DNA of 64,000 bases from Rosistilla carotiformis. Its GTDB lineage: Bacteria; Planctomycetota; Planctomycetia; Pirellulales; Pirellulaceae. Below, piece by piece: positions 1 to 8,767 of this stretch (its first letter is position 1; each line of letters starts with the position of its first letter). The position numbers were made by a program, and so were the translations under genes. The notes beneath the pieces were generated by a model. It made no database searches. It saw only the letters and a program-made list of their open reading frames with translations, and was not told where the DNA came from. The stretch lies in contig NZ_CP036348.1 in the NCBI RefSeq assembly GCF_007753095.1, positions 5,557,411-5,621,410 of the forward strand, read 5' to 3'.

Positions 1-49
1 AGATCTCTGGCTGGGCAACCGCGACCTGCAGATCGATGACAGCGGATAG
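1..49 (+). CDS. Possible 3' end of an upstream gene (partial)
   Basis: Reading from base 2 gives fifteen codons (DLWLGNRDLQIDDSG) before a TAG at 47-49. Nearly all third positions are G or C, as in the real genes here, so this is plausibly the C-terminus of a gene cut by the window edge. The stretch is too short to assign a family. Confidence 0.35.
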   Translation, partial: DLWLGNRDLQIDDSG

Positions 50-520
50 GCTGAAGCAGAGCAAAGGAAGGATTCGAAACAATTTGACAGCCTCGATCGG
101 TGCGGTGGGGGGGCGTCGAGTGGGTGGGGCTGCGATTATCACAGAACGCCGGACGCATATCAACATTTTTTCTTTCGGGGGCACATGCCAGCTGCCGCGT
201 GTAATGACGCTATCGACCGACGGTTCATGCAAAGGTGGGAGAGGCCGTGACACAGCTTTCGACAAAATTGAGGGGAGCTTGCCGGTTGCGAGCTTCAACC
301 TAGCCACCCCCCCAAGAAGACAGGGGTGCTGCGCCGATTGTGCGGCAGGTCACGGGTCGCCTTTTTCCATGAATAACACTTAAAGTTCGAGGATGACGTT
401 GAATTGTGCCACGATGGAGCTCTACAATTGGGGCACCAATGCGGCGCAATTCCGCGTTGTCATATAATTACGTGCGAATACGTTCCATTCGCTCACCGTT
501 CATCCAATCGGAGAAGTTAG
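50..520. other. Non-coding stretch upstream of the DUF1559 gene
   Basis: No convincing gene is seen. A 115-codon open frame at 36-383 has a composition unlike any family and no ribosome binding site. The last bases, GGAGAAG at about 510-516, form a good Shine-Dalgarno sequence for the gene at 521. Confidence 0.5.
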
Positions 521-1573
521 ATGCAATCAGTGTTTTTTCGGAAGAATAAGATGCGTGCCAAACCGGGATTCACGCTAGTTGAACTACTGGTCGTCATCGC
601 AATTATCGGGATTCTGGTGGGACTACTACTGCCCGCTGTTCAAGCTGCCCGCGAGGCGGCACGCCGCATGAGCTGTTCAAATAATTTGAAGAACATTGGC
701 TTGGCGATGCATAATTACCACGACACGTTTCAAGGTTTGCCACCTGGTTACATCAACAACAAAGCCACAACGAATGGCCCCGTTTCAGGGGAGTATTCAC
801 AATGGGCTTGGGGGGCATTTATCCTTCCCTTCATCGAGCAAGCTCCAATGCACGACCAATTGCAGGTTGGCACAATCAGCCTTTCCGCTGCGTTAACTCC
901 CGGAGGTCCATCCGACCGAACCGCATTGCTTGCCACGCCAATCGATACTTTCATCTGCCCTTCGGATTCTGGCCCCGAGGTTCACAAGACCGATGATCAA
1001 CTTCGTGACTCGGCCGATGCTTGGCAAGATGTTGCCAAATCTAACTACATTGCTTTGAACACGACTCAGCGATGGCACTCTGGAGGGCGGTTGACTGGTC
1101 CGGATACCGGCGTGACCAATCAGTGGGGCGCTGGACCGGGTAACGGTGACAAGCCAAATGGCTGTTTCATGAGGGACCGTTCGATAAGATTTCGCGACAT
1201 TCTGGACGGTACAAGCAATACCCTGTTGGTAGGTGAAAGGGTTTACCAGTACACCAATCCATCGGGAACCCCAACCATCTGTAGAGCGGGTGTTGCGATC
1301 GGAAACGAAATTTCGAACGAACAGCTGTCGATTCGAAGGTCTTTGGGAACGTTAACAAGCGCTATTAACTCCACTGATGCGAATACCTGCATCCATGGAT
1401 TCGCAGGTCCTCACCCCGGCGGGATTATGTTTGTGCTTGGGGATGCAAGTGTGCGTTTTATCTCGGAGACCATCGATCACAGCCCTGTTCACAATGGTGG
1501 CACCGATGCGGTTGACAGTACGATGGAACGCCTGGGCTCGCGCGAAGATGGCCAGTCGGTCGGTTCCTTCTAG
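521..1573 (+). CDS. DUF1559 pilin-like (type II pseudopilin) secreted protein
   Basis: A 350-residue protein with a prepilin N-terminus: a basic 16-residue leader ending in Gly16, then [18 protein letters not shown], with Glu at +5 of the mature protein. This is the prepilin-peptidase substrate motif followed by a membrane helix. The rest matches the DUF1559 family (formerly SBP_bac_10), which is strongly expanded in planctomycetes and presumed to sit at the cell surface; its exact role is unknown. The family's C-terminal hallmark is visible near residue 310 (HPGGIMFVLGDASVRF). GGAGAAG about 5 bases before the ATG supports the start. A hairpin terminator follows, then a lipoprotein gene, a pairing repeated at 26.3-27.8 kb. 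Confidence 0.93.
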   Translation: MQSVFFRKNKMRAKPGFTLVELLVVIAIIGILVGLLLPAVQAAREAARRMSCSNNLKNIGLAMHNYHDTFQGLPPGYINNKATTNGPVSGEYSQWAWGAFILPFIEQAPMHDQLQVGTISLSAALTPGGPSDRTALLATPIDTFICPSDSGPEVHKTDDQLRDSADAWQDVAKSNYIALNTTQRWHSGGRLTGPDTGVTNQWGAGPGNGDKPNGCFMRDRSIRFRDILDGTSNTLLVGERVYQYTNPSGTPTICRAGVAIGNEISNEQLSIRRSLGTLTSAINSTDANTCIHGFAGPHPGGIMFVLGDASVRFISETIDHSPVHNGGTDAVDSTMERLGSREDGQSVGSF

Positions 1574-1608
1574 GCTCGGAGGGTCCCCCCCCGGAAGCTT
1601 TAAACACA

Positions 1609-1650
1609 GAAAGAGCGACATCCAAGTCAGGGTGTCGCTCGCTTTCTTTT
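1609..1650 (+). terminator. Hairpin terminator after the DUF1559 gene
   Basis: GAGCGACA (1613-1620) pairs with TGTCGCTC (1633-1640) around a 12-base loop and is followed by GCTTTCTTTT. It lies between the DUF1559 stop at 1573 and the lipoprotein start at 1689, so it may attenuate rather than fully stop readthrough. Confidence 0.55.
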
Positions 1651-1688
1651 CCAAAACTCGTTTCCAAGAACACGCAGTAAAACCGAAT

Positions 1689-2099
1689 ATGTATCGATCC
1701 CTATTAGCACTTGTCCCATGTAGCTTCCTTTTTCTCGTCGTCGGCTGCGGTCCGAGCGGTCCACCAGTAGGAGAGGTTACTGGAACCGTTACGATCGACG
1801 GAAAACCAGCAGAAGGCGTCGTGGTTAGCTTTCTGCCTGCAGACGGTGGCCGCGGATCTAGCGGAACAACGGATGCATCAGGAAATTATGAACTCATGTT
1901 TAGCCCTTCCAGCATGGGGGCGTTGATCGGATCTCACAATGCTTCAATCAGCGGAGGGGGCGGAGTGGTTGAGGAGACCGAAAGTGCGACAACCGCGGTG
2001 CTTGAGGATACCTCAGGTATTCCAGCGGAATATCTTAAGGTGCAGAAGACGGTCGAAGTCGTGCCAGGCAGTAACACGATCGACCTGACTTACCCATAA
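1689..2099 (+). CDS. Small carboxypeptidase-regulatory-like lipoprotein
   Basis: A 136-residue protein with a lipoprotein signal (lipobox LVVGC, Cys20). It then carries one transthyretin-like domain of the carboxypeptidase regulatory fold: GEVTGTVTIDGKPAEGVVVSF at about residues 28-48, then TTDASGNYEL. Such lipoproteins often follow DUF1559 genes in planctomycetes; they are presumably membrane-anchored on the periplasmic or outer face, with unknown partner. The open frame extends upstream to 1377, but that part overlaps the DUF1559 gene and the terminator and has no signal, so the ATG at 1689, which directly precedes the signal peptide, was chosen. Confidence 0.85.
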   Translation: MYRSLLALVPCSFLFLVVGCGPSGPPVGEVTGTVTIDGKPAEGVVVSFLPADGGRGSSGTTDASGNYELMFSPSSMGALIGSHNASISGGGGVVEETESATTAVLEDTSGIPAEYLKVQKTVEVVPGSNTIDLTYP

Positions 2100-2128
2100 G
2101 CCGTTGCTTCGGTAAGTAAGGTTCCGCG

Positions 2129-2166
2129 AGGGCAGACATTCGCGGTATCGCGTGTCTGCCCTGTTT
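2129..2166 (+). terminator. Strong hairpin terminator after the lipoprotein gene
   Basis: A perfect 10-bp stem, AGGGCAGACA (2129-2138) and TGTCTGCCCT (2153-2162), with a 14-base loop that can itself pair (CGCGGTATCGCG), is followed by GTTTCC. It sits 30 bases after the lipoprotein stop. Confidence 0.6.
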
Positions 2167-2413
2167 CCATAGCGATTCTCCCTGAAAGACACGCTGATTT
2201 CAGCGATCCAACGGAAGGTAGAACTTCCCCAATGGAGAATTGAAAGTGGCGAATCCTTGGCCGCGGGCTTGATTGGACTCGTATCGGAACGACACGTCAC
2301 GAAAATGGTGACCAACGCAACGTTCTGGATATTGGGGGCAACTGGCGCGAAGGCTTTGGGAGCGAGCAAGTCCTCACCGCCGGGGCGCGGCGGCAGGCAG
2401 GCTCATGGACGCG
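2167..2413. other. Convergent intergenic region
   Basis: This lies between the lipoprotein gene (plus) and fliW (minus). No gene is seen. In particular no csrA was found next to fliW, where it is often located. Confidence 0.5.
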
Positions 2414-2851
2414 TTACGCCGCGGCGCGGTGTTCGAACGCGATGTGCAGAGCAAAGCGGAGCGGTTGATCGTCGGTCGCGACGACTTGGCAACCGAGTTG
2501 GCGATCGAGGTTGATCACGATCGGTGCTTGCAAGTTGGTGGTCAGGCGGCCGACATGGCCGGCGACGGTGGTCACGATGTAGGTGCGATCTTGAGGTCGA
2601 ATCTGCAGCGTTCCCAGGTCGCGCGACGAGACGCAAGCGCGATAGTTTTCGACAAACGCTCGGGGGCTGATCACTGCGACGGCTTGCGTCGCTCGCGAGA
2701 CCGATTGCAGCCAAGCCACTGCGGGGCTGGTCGGATCGGGAACCAAGCACCAAACCTTTAGCGATTCGAGACCGATCAATCCTTGAGGGAAATTGAACAG
2801 TTCGTTTTCTGCCAGATCGAGCGTTCCGAAGCGGCTGGTGTTGATACGCAT
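2414..2851 (-). CDS. fliW: Flagellar assembly factor FliW
   Basis: A 145-residue protein with the FliW fold signature: NTSRFGTLDLAENELFNFPQGLIGLE at the N-terminus, then a central WLQSVSR stretch, and TTNLQAPIVINLDRQLGCQV near residue 110. FliW binds flagellin and the translational regulator CsrA, coupling flagellin synthesis to assembly (established for Bacillus). The ATG at 2851 begins the conserved N-terminus; the frame upstream is unrelated arginine-rich sequence. It lies 211 bases downstream of flgL on the same strand. A csrA gene, its usual companion, is not visible here. Confidence 0.88.
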   Translation of the reverse strand: MRINTSRFGTLDLAENELFNFPQGLIGLESLKVWCLVPDPTSPAVAWLQSVSRATQAVAVISPRAFVENYRACVSSRDLGTLQIRPQDRTYIVTTVAGHVGRLTTNLQAPIVINLDRQLGCQVVATDDQPLRFALHIAFEHRAAA

Positions 2852-3062
2852 GACTGCGATTCCCAAAACGTGAGGTTTGTGGTGTGCGGGAAGCGACTCG
2901 CGAAATTGCCTGCAAAGGAATATTCCGCGGGGCATTCGCTGCAACGCTCGTCGTCTCCTAAGAGGCAACGCAAGCGGTCTTCGCAACGCCCAATCGGACC
3001 GATTCCCTAGGGTCGCTGTTCCTAGTTTTCGGCAATTTCAATCGCCAACATTGGAAAATCTG

Positions 3063-5015
3063 TTAAAGGAAGTTCAATACGGTTAACTGCGAAATCTGCG
3101 CGGTTACCTGCAAACTGGCCTGCATCGCCTGTTGGCGGGCCGTCATTTCGCTGATCACCGACGCGAAGTCGGCATCGATTTGGTTCGACAACTGGGCTGC
3201 CAATTCGATCGACAGCTCTTCGGTCTGCTGCCGCACGTTGTCCAGATTTTGAACGCGTGAACCCACTTCCGCCCGCATCTGCACCGATTGTTGCAGATGT
3301 TGATCCATCCTCGGCGCCAGCCGCGTGATTTCGGGAATGTCCCCCGCCTGAATCGCGGTTTGCATCCGAAGCAACGTATCTAACGTGCTGCCGGTTTCGA
3401 CAGGCTTGTAGTCGCTGCCGCGGATCACCGCGTTTCCCGCCTCGTCGATCGCGGTGGTTTCGGTGCTGCCGGGCGCTATCAACCCCAGGGCCTCGCCCAG
3501 ACTACTCCCCGCAGGTTGGCCGACGGTCAACGTCGAAGTTCCCGCGATGCTTTGCAACTGGATTCCGTTGCCGTCGGTCCGCAGCGAAGCCGTGACCGCA
3601 TTGGGACCGAGATTGTCGACATGGTTGTTGATTCGATCGATCACGTCGGCGATCGTCGACGCCCCATCGACGTCGATCTCCAACTCACTTCCATCGGTTC
3701 GGGAAATCGTTAGGTCGGTGCCGCCGGTGGCCTCAAATCCCAGCCCGCGATTGAGTTCGCTCAGTTTGGTTGCCGTTGTCGCGGTTCGCAAACCAAGTTG
3801 CGCCGCGGCGTTGCCCCCATTTTCCCCGATCGAATAATCGACCCCATCGGCGAGCCCCGCGATCTGCAGCTTGCCCGTGCTTTGATTGATCGATGCCTTG
3901 ACATCGGCTCCCGAAAGATTGATCGCCACCACCACGTCTTCGATCGTTTCGGCCAGGCTCAGGTCGACCGTAAAGGTGCGACTGCCTTGATCGATCTGGA
4001 TTCCAGCACTGACATCGATCCCAGCCCCCCCCGCGACGTCCGTCAACTTCACTGCACCGGTGATCGCCGGATTTAAGTTGTGAGAAACCAATGGCAGCCC
4101 GTTGTAGCCCTGCGGATTGCGGATCCCCAACAGGTCGGCCGTCTTGCCTTCGCCGACGTCATCGATCGAAAGCGTTCCCCCAAGACCATCGGCATAGTCG
4201 ACCGAAATTCCCGTCGCCGAAAGCGTCACACTGAGATCGCGGCCTTCCAACGAAACACTGTTGAGTGCATCTTGCAAATCGCCAACCGTCTTGGCCGCGC
4301 GAAGATCGATATCGGTCCAACCATCCCCGCCGCTGGCCCGAATCACGCTCGGTACAACGCCCTTGCCGCCGTAAAGCTTCGACAGTGGCGTGTCACGCGT
4401 GACCGCCGCGTCGAGATCGACGCTCGACGCGATCGACGCCCCCACGCCCAACGACTGCTGTGCATTGATCCCAGTCTCCAACAACCAATCTTTACTGATC
4501 TGCGTCGACTGCACCGCCGACGTCCCCGACCACACAACAAAATCCTCCTCGCGTGCTAGCGGAGCCGTTTGATCGATCGCACCGCCCAAGACGTAGTGCC
4601 CACGATAGCTCTGATTCGCGGCCGTGATCAATCGATCGATCGTCAATGACAGGCTTTGCGCATACGCATCGCGTTCGGCATCCCCCAACGGATCCTGCGC
4701 ACCGGCGATGATCGTGCCTTGCGCTTCGATGAGTGCATTGTCGATCGTCGCCGAAACCGTGTCGGTGACGTTCAGATAGCCCTCGGCCGATTGCGCATTG
4801 CGGAGCATCGTCGCGGAATATTCCTGGGAGGCCTGCAGGGAAACCGCTGAAATCGCCGCCGAAGGATCGTCGCTGAGCGTATTGACGCGCTGCCCCGTGC
4901 TCAGCTGGGTGTACAGATTTTCGAGCGTCAGGCTGTCATAGTTCAGCTGGCGAATCAAGCGCTGCTGCGTCAGCGCATCGGCTGTCCGTGGCGTGGAGAC
5001 CGGCAGCAAGCTCAT
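3063..5015 (-). CDS. flgL: Flagellar hook-filament junction protein FlgL, enlarged by three internal repeats
   Basis: A 650-residue protein with the flagellin N-terminal coiled coil (about 1-150, including NLYTQLSTGQRVNTLSDDPS) and C-terminal coiled coil (about 560-650, ending in VTAQISQLTVLNFL). These termini identify FlgL (HAP3), which joins hook and filament outside the cell. FlgL is usually 300-400 residues. The excess is three tandem segments of about 90 residues (about 211-296, 322-410, 416-512), each with a pattern like TFTVDL-x-L-AETIEDVVVAIN and ending in LG(I/L)R or LGLI, resembling Flagellin_IN motifs. The start was set at the ATG before LLPVSTPRTADAL. It precedes fliW. Confidence 0.88.
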   Translation of the reverse strand: MSLLPVSTPRTADALTQQRLIRQLNYDSLTLENLYTQLSTGQRVNTLSDDPSAAISAVSLQASQEYSATMLRNAQSAEGYLNVTDTVSATIDNALIEAQGTIIAGAQDPLGDAERDAYAQSLSLTIDRLITAANQSYRGHYVLGGAIDQTAPLAREEDFVVWSGTSAVQSTQISKDWLLETGINAQQSLGVGASIASSVDLDAAVTRDTPLSKLYGGKGVVPSVIRASGGDGWTDIDLRAAKTVGDLQDALNSVSLEGRDLSVTLSATGISVDYADGLGGTLSIDDVGEGKTADLLGIRNPQGYNGLPLVSHNLNPAITGAVKLTDVAGGAGIDVSAGIQIDQGSRTFTVDLSLAETIEDVVVAINLSGADVKASINQSTGKLQIAGLADGVDYSIGENGGNAAAQLGLRTATTATKLSELNRGLGFEATGGTDLTISRTDGSELEIDVDGASTIADVIDRINNHVDNLGPNAVTASLRTDGNGIQLQSIAGTSTLTVGQPAGSSLGEALGLIAPGSTETTAIDEAGNAVIRGSDYKPVETGSTLDTLLRMQTAIQAGDIPEITRLAPRMDQHLQQSVQMRAEVGSRVQNLDNVRQQTEELSIELAAQLSNQIDADFASVISEMTARQQAMQASLQVTAQISQLTVLNFL

Positions 5016-5283
5016 TTGGGATCCCGATGATGGATGGACTTCGTCAGCAACCAGCCCCCCCGGAGCACGGCTCAACAGTCATTAATCGGACTTGGCAAAC
5101 CGAAGAATTCAGCGAAACCGGCAATGTCAGCATTTCAGTTGCAACCGACGCAACACCCAAACCACCCGTCAAGGGGGACATTGAGGTTACAGTCTTCCCG
5201 ATTCCCGAAGGCCTGATTAGGATGGCGGTGCACCATGGCCTCCCGAACGGGACGGCTGTGGGAGTTTTTAAGCAATACCCAAA

Positions 5284-5883
5284 ATGGATGGTCAACCCGG
5301 AGTCGCAAGGTCGCGTCGAATTCGAGTACCTGTGCGATCGATCTTCAAACGAACCGGCATCATCCTCTTGAACGGTTGGATCGTTTTCCATTTCTTCGCG
5401 GTCTGCACCGCGCCCGCCTCGATTCCTCCGTCCCCCGCCTTGGCACGTAGCGCGTGGCGGATGTGCAGCGGATACTTGCAGGCTTTGTACCTCAATCACG
5501 GCTACCACTTCTTTGCCCCCGATCCGGGCGGCGCGACCTTGCTCAGCTACGAGGCGACGCGCAGCGATGGTTCCTCGGATTGGAACCGCTTGCCCGATCG
5601 ACAGCTCTCCCCGCGGCTGCGGTACCATCGTCACTTCCTGTTGACCGAACAGATGGCCGCGTTGTTTCGGGCCCGTCCCGATTTGAAGCCGTTGATCGTC
5701 CACAGCTTTGCCGCCCAGATCGCCCGGCAACAACAGGCCACCGCCGTCACGATGTCTCAAGTTCAGCATGAATTGTCGACTCCCGATCAAGTTCGCGCCG
5801 GCCGCGCGATCGACGATCCGATCACTTACAACGAACTATGGCTTGGCGAATTTAAATGGCACAGCGCACCGCGCAGCGATTGA
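5284..5883 (+). CDS. Membrane-anchored hypothetical protein paired with HTTM protein
   Basis: A 199-residue protein with a basic N-terminus and one membrane segment (about residues 26-46), then a soluble domain with LYLNHGYHFFAPDPGGATLLSYE (about 68-90). I recall this type of protein beside HTTM proteins in planctomycetes but know no function. Its last 28 bases overlap the start of the HTTM gene in another frame, which suggests translational coupling and a shared complex. The 268 bases before it form a divergent promoter region with flgL. The start is uncertain, since downstream GTG codons before the membrane segment are possible. Confidence 0.72.
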   Translation: MDGQPGVARSRRIRVPVRSIFKRTGIILLNGWIVFHFFAVCTAPASIPPSPALARSAWRMCSGYLQALYLNHGYHFFAPDPGGATLLSYEATRSDGSSDWNRLPDRQLSPRLRYHRHFLLTEQMAALFRARPDLKPLIVHSFAAQIARQQQATAVTMSQVQHELSTPDQVRAGRAIDDPITYNELWLGEFKWHSAPRSD

Positions 5884-7610
5884 TCGCCAACGTTCGCGGT
5901 CGATGGTTTGCGATTCGCGACGCCTGGCAACAATTTTGGTATCAACCCGAGGATCCGATCGGCATCGCGCTGCTGCGAATCCTGACGGGGCTGGTGCTGC
6001 TGTACACGTTGTCGATTTGGTCGCTGGACCTGGCGGCGTTTTTCAGCAGTGAGACCGGCTGGCAATCGGCCGAACTGGTGAGCCAGATCCAACGCGGCCA
6101 GTGGGCGTTTTCATTTTGGTGGTGGATCCCCGACCAACGGTTATGGATGGCGCATGCGGTCGCGATGTTCGTCGTCGCTGCATTTACAATCGGTCTGTTC
6201 ACGCGCGTAACGAAATTCGCGGCGCTACTGATTTGCATCTCCTACGCCAACCGCGTCCCGATGGTGCAATTTGGATTGGATCAAGTCACCGCCGCGTGGC
6301 TGCTGTATCTCTGTTTCGGGCCGTGTGGTGACCGGCTGTCTGTCGATCATTGGTGGCGTCGTCGCGCGATAAAGCGTCATGGATTGCAGGACGTTCCCGT
6401 TCCGTTGTCCTCGGCGGCGCGATTGACCATGCGGATGGTTCAGGTGCATTTGTGTCTGATCTATCTGTGGGCGGGGATCTCTAAACTGCAAGGCGCTTCG
6501 TGGGTCTCGGGGGAAGCCGTCTGGTGGATCGCATCGAATTATGAGCACCAGCAGGCAAGCCTCACCTGGCTCGCCTACGTCCCGTGGCTGTACCAGATCC
6601 TGACGATCGGCACTTGGGCTTGGGAGATTTCGTTTTCATTTCTCGTCTGGAACCGATCGTTGCGATGGATCGTGTTGAGTCTTGGCCTGGGAATGCACGC
6701 GGGGATCGGACTGTTTCTGGGGCTGTGGCCATTCGCTTGGATTATGGTCTTTAGTTATTTGAGCTTTGTGCCGACGGCGTTTTTGAATCGCGGATTGCAA
6801 GCTGCGTCGCAGGCCATCGGATGGTCGCGCAGCGGATCGCGACAGGCTCCGTTCGACAGCGCCCCGCTCCTGCCGGCATCGGACAATGAGTCAATCGTCG
6901 ATGACGTTGCAAGCCCGATCGCGACCGAACGACCAGCCCATTTGAGCATTCCCACGCCCAAGTTGGACGCAGTGGCAGGCGGCAAAACCACTTCGACATC
7001 TACCTTGCAACTTGCAAGCGTTTCGACCACCGATCACGATACCCAAGCGGCTGCAGTGCCAACGTCAGACGCGTCCGAGGCCTCCCGCAACACGGTTCGC
7101 ACGACAGCGAAACCCATCAAGAAAGTGAAGACGATGCTTAGCGAAAATGATCGCGACAACATGGTTCTGTTTGTGGAACGTTCCGCCAAACGCCGTTGCA
7201 GTTTGATCCGCGCTCTCGAATCGTGTGGTTACCGTTGCATCGGCCTAGACGCCTGGCCCGAAACGATCGAAGTCTACAACGTGCTCAAGCCGCGCTGCAT
7301 CATGTGCAACGGATACCAGATGCCGGCCAGCGAATTGCGGTTCTGGCGATCGCAATTGGACGAGCGCGAGGATTCGATTTTCGTCGTCTTGGTCGAACCC
7401 AATCAGGTCGCCCAAGCCACGTCCGAAGATGGTCGCACGATCGGGATCCCGATCCCCGCTTCGTTCGCACGGATTCGCGGCGCCCTGGATGCCGCGCGGG
7501 GCGTGGGGCAGGAAATTCCCCCTCAACCGCCCGCCGATTCGACCTCGGAATCCTTGGATGATTCTGGCGACAAAATTTTCTCGCTCACCTCCCACAACCG
7601 CCCGCACTAA
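5856..7610 (+). CDS. HTTM-domain integral membrane protein with C-terminal receiver-like domain
   Basis: A 584-residue protein. Residues about 30-325 form a multi-pass HTTM (horizontally transferred transmembrane) domain related to vitamin K-dependent gamma-carboxylase: PEDPIGIALLRILTGLVLL at the start and HLCLIYLWAGISKLQG in the middle, both typical. A low-complexity linker of about 100 residues rich in Ser, Thr and Ala follows. Residues about 427-560 look like a degenerate response-regulator receiver fold (VLFVERSAKRRCSLIRALES, then PRCIMCNGYQMP where a receiver has its phospho-Asp). The enzymatic activity of bacterial HTTM proteins is largely unknown. An internal ATG at 7134 could begin the second domain separately. 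Confidence 0.85.
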   Translation: MAQRTAQRLIANVRGRWFAIRDAWQQFWYQPEDPIGIALLRILTGLVLLYTLSIWSLDLAAFFSSETGWQSAELVSQIQRGQWAFSFWWWIPDQRLWMAHAVAMFVVAAFTIGLFTRVTKFAALLICISYANRVPMVQFGLDQVTAAWLLYLCFGPCGDRLSVDHWWRRRAIKRHGLQDVPVPLSSAARLTMRMVQVHLCLIYLWAGISKLQGASWVSGEAVWWIASNYEHQQASLTWLAYVPWLYQILTIGTWAWEISFSFLVWNRSLRWIVLSLGLGMHAGIGLFLGLWPFAWIMVFSYLSFVPTAFLNRGLQAASQAIGWSRSGSRQAPFDSAPLLPASDNESIVDDVASPIATERPAHLSIPTPKLDAVAGGKTTSTSTLQLASVSTTDHDTQAAAVPTSDASEASRNTVRTTAKPIKKVKTMLSENDRDNMVLFVERSAKRRCSLIRALESCGYRCIGLDAWPETIEVYNVLKPRCIMCNGYQMPASELRFWRSQLDEREDSIFVVLVEPNQVAQATSEDGRTIGIPIPASFARIRGALDAARGVGQEIPPQPPADSTSESLDDSGDKIFSLTSHNRPH

Positions 7611-7617
7611 CGTCACC

Positions 7618-8736
7618 ATGTTCGAATCGAAATCCCGTTTTCACCGGCATCCCCCGCGTCCCAACGCTTGGCGGTGGAGCCCCCTGTTGGCTCTCCCGTT
7701 TACCGTTTTGCTGGGATGCGGTGGCGGAGACCTGACGCCTGCGGAAATGCTACAGCGTGGCCAGTACCTCTCCGATGCGCAGCGTCCCGGCGAAGCGATC
7801 GCCGTGTTTGATCGGTTGCTGGAATCACAGCCTCAAAATGCTCAAGCCTTGTACCTGCGTGGACTGGCGCACGAACGGACCGGCGATGGCGAACGGGCAC
7901 TGGTCGATTACGATGCCGCGATCCAAGCAAACCCTGGTTACGTCGAGGCCTACAACAACCGGGCGGTATTGCACGCCCAGTACGGACGCTTTGAGCAGGC
8001 GATCGCCGACTTTGGCGACGTCCTTTCACGTTCGCCAAAGTTTGTCTTGGGTTACAAAAATCGTGGTTTGGCGTTTCATGATACCGGAGATTTCGCCGCC
8101 GCGATGCAAGACTTCGACCGCGCGATTCAGTTGGAACCCGATGCGGCTGGATACTTCATGCGCGGCAACCTCCACTTGGAACAGAAACAATACGCCGCGG
8201 CGATCGCCGACTACGACCGATCGCTTGCGTTGGACGATTCGAATTCGCGAGCCTGGTTGAATCGCGGGATGTCGCTGGCGCGATTGGGCAAGACCAAAGA
8301 AGCGCGCGAGAGTTTGCAGCAGGCGTCACAGATGGACAACGAGATCGTTTCTCAAGAGATTGTCCTAGCGCTGCGTTCGCTGTCGTTGGATCCTTCGGTC
8401 GGCTTGGACGTCGAATTGGCCGACGTGCAGGCCGCTGTCGAGACGGCCGGTTGGCAGGCGGCTCGTAGTCAGGAGCCCCATTTTCCATTCACGATCGAAA
8501 AAGCGGGTCAACAACGCAAGCTGTTTGTCGCGCTACTGGACGTCGACCAAGAGAGCATCGCGATCGCCGCCGATGCGCAATCGGCGGTGTTGGATGAATC
8601 GATTCCCAAGAGCTTGTTGATTGCCACGGATTCGGGTTTGCAAGGCGGTCAGTGGCGGTTCATCGAATCCTGGCAACCCGAACCAGCGCAGCTTCGCGTG
8701 GCGACGGTGAAGGTCTCGATCGATCCGCAGCCGTGA
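7618..8736 (+). CDS. Tetratricopeptide-repeat lipoprotein
   Basis: A 372-residue protein starting 7 bases after the HTTM gene stop, so probably in the same operon. It has a long basic N-terminus and a lipobox at TVLLGC (Cys34). Residues about 45-255 are tandem TPR units with the usual pattern, for example YLRGLAHERTGDGERALVDYD and YNNRAVLHAQYGRFEQAIADF. TPR lipoproteins act as scaffolds for envelope complexes; the partner is unknown. The C-terminal ~110 residues, after the repeats, have no recognised domain. The start at 7618 was chosen because it directly precedes the signal peptide. Confidence 0.88.
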   Translation: MFESKSRFHRHPPRPNAWRWSPLLALPFTVLLGCGGGDLTPAEMLQRGQYLSDAQRPGEAIAVFDRLLESQPQNAQALYLRGLAHERTGDGERALVDYDAAIQANPGYVEAYNNRAVLHAQYGRFEQAIADFGDVLSRSPKFVLGYKNRGLAFHDTGDFAAAMQDFDRAIQLEPDAAGYFMRGNLHLEQKQYAAAIADYDRSLALDDSNSRAWLNRGMSLARLGKTKEARESLQQASQMDNEIVSQEIVLALRSLSLDPSVGLDVELADVQAAVETAGWQAARSQEPHFPFTIEKAGQQRKLFVALLDVDQESIAIAADAQSAVLDESIPKSLLIATDSGLQGGQWRFIESWQPEPAQLRVATVKVSIDPQP

Positions 8737-8767
8737 CGATCCAAGCGACGGAAAACCGAAAACCTTC

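Noticed and set aside
36-383. 115-codon open frame on the plus strand
   Set aside because: No homology, no ribosome binding site and atypical composition; it overlaps a probable coding end in another frame.
2100-2413. Looked for a csrA gene next to fliW
   Set aside because: No frame with the CsrA N-terminus was found on either strand.
2405-2915. Open frames on both strands overlapping fliW
   Set aside because: They are shadows of fliW with arginine-rich, low-complexity translations.
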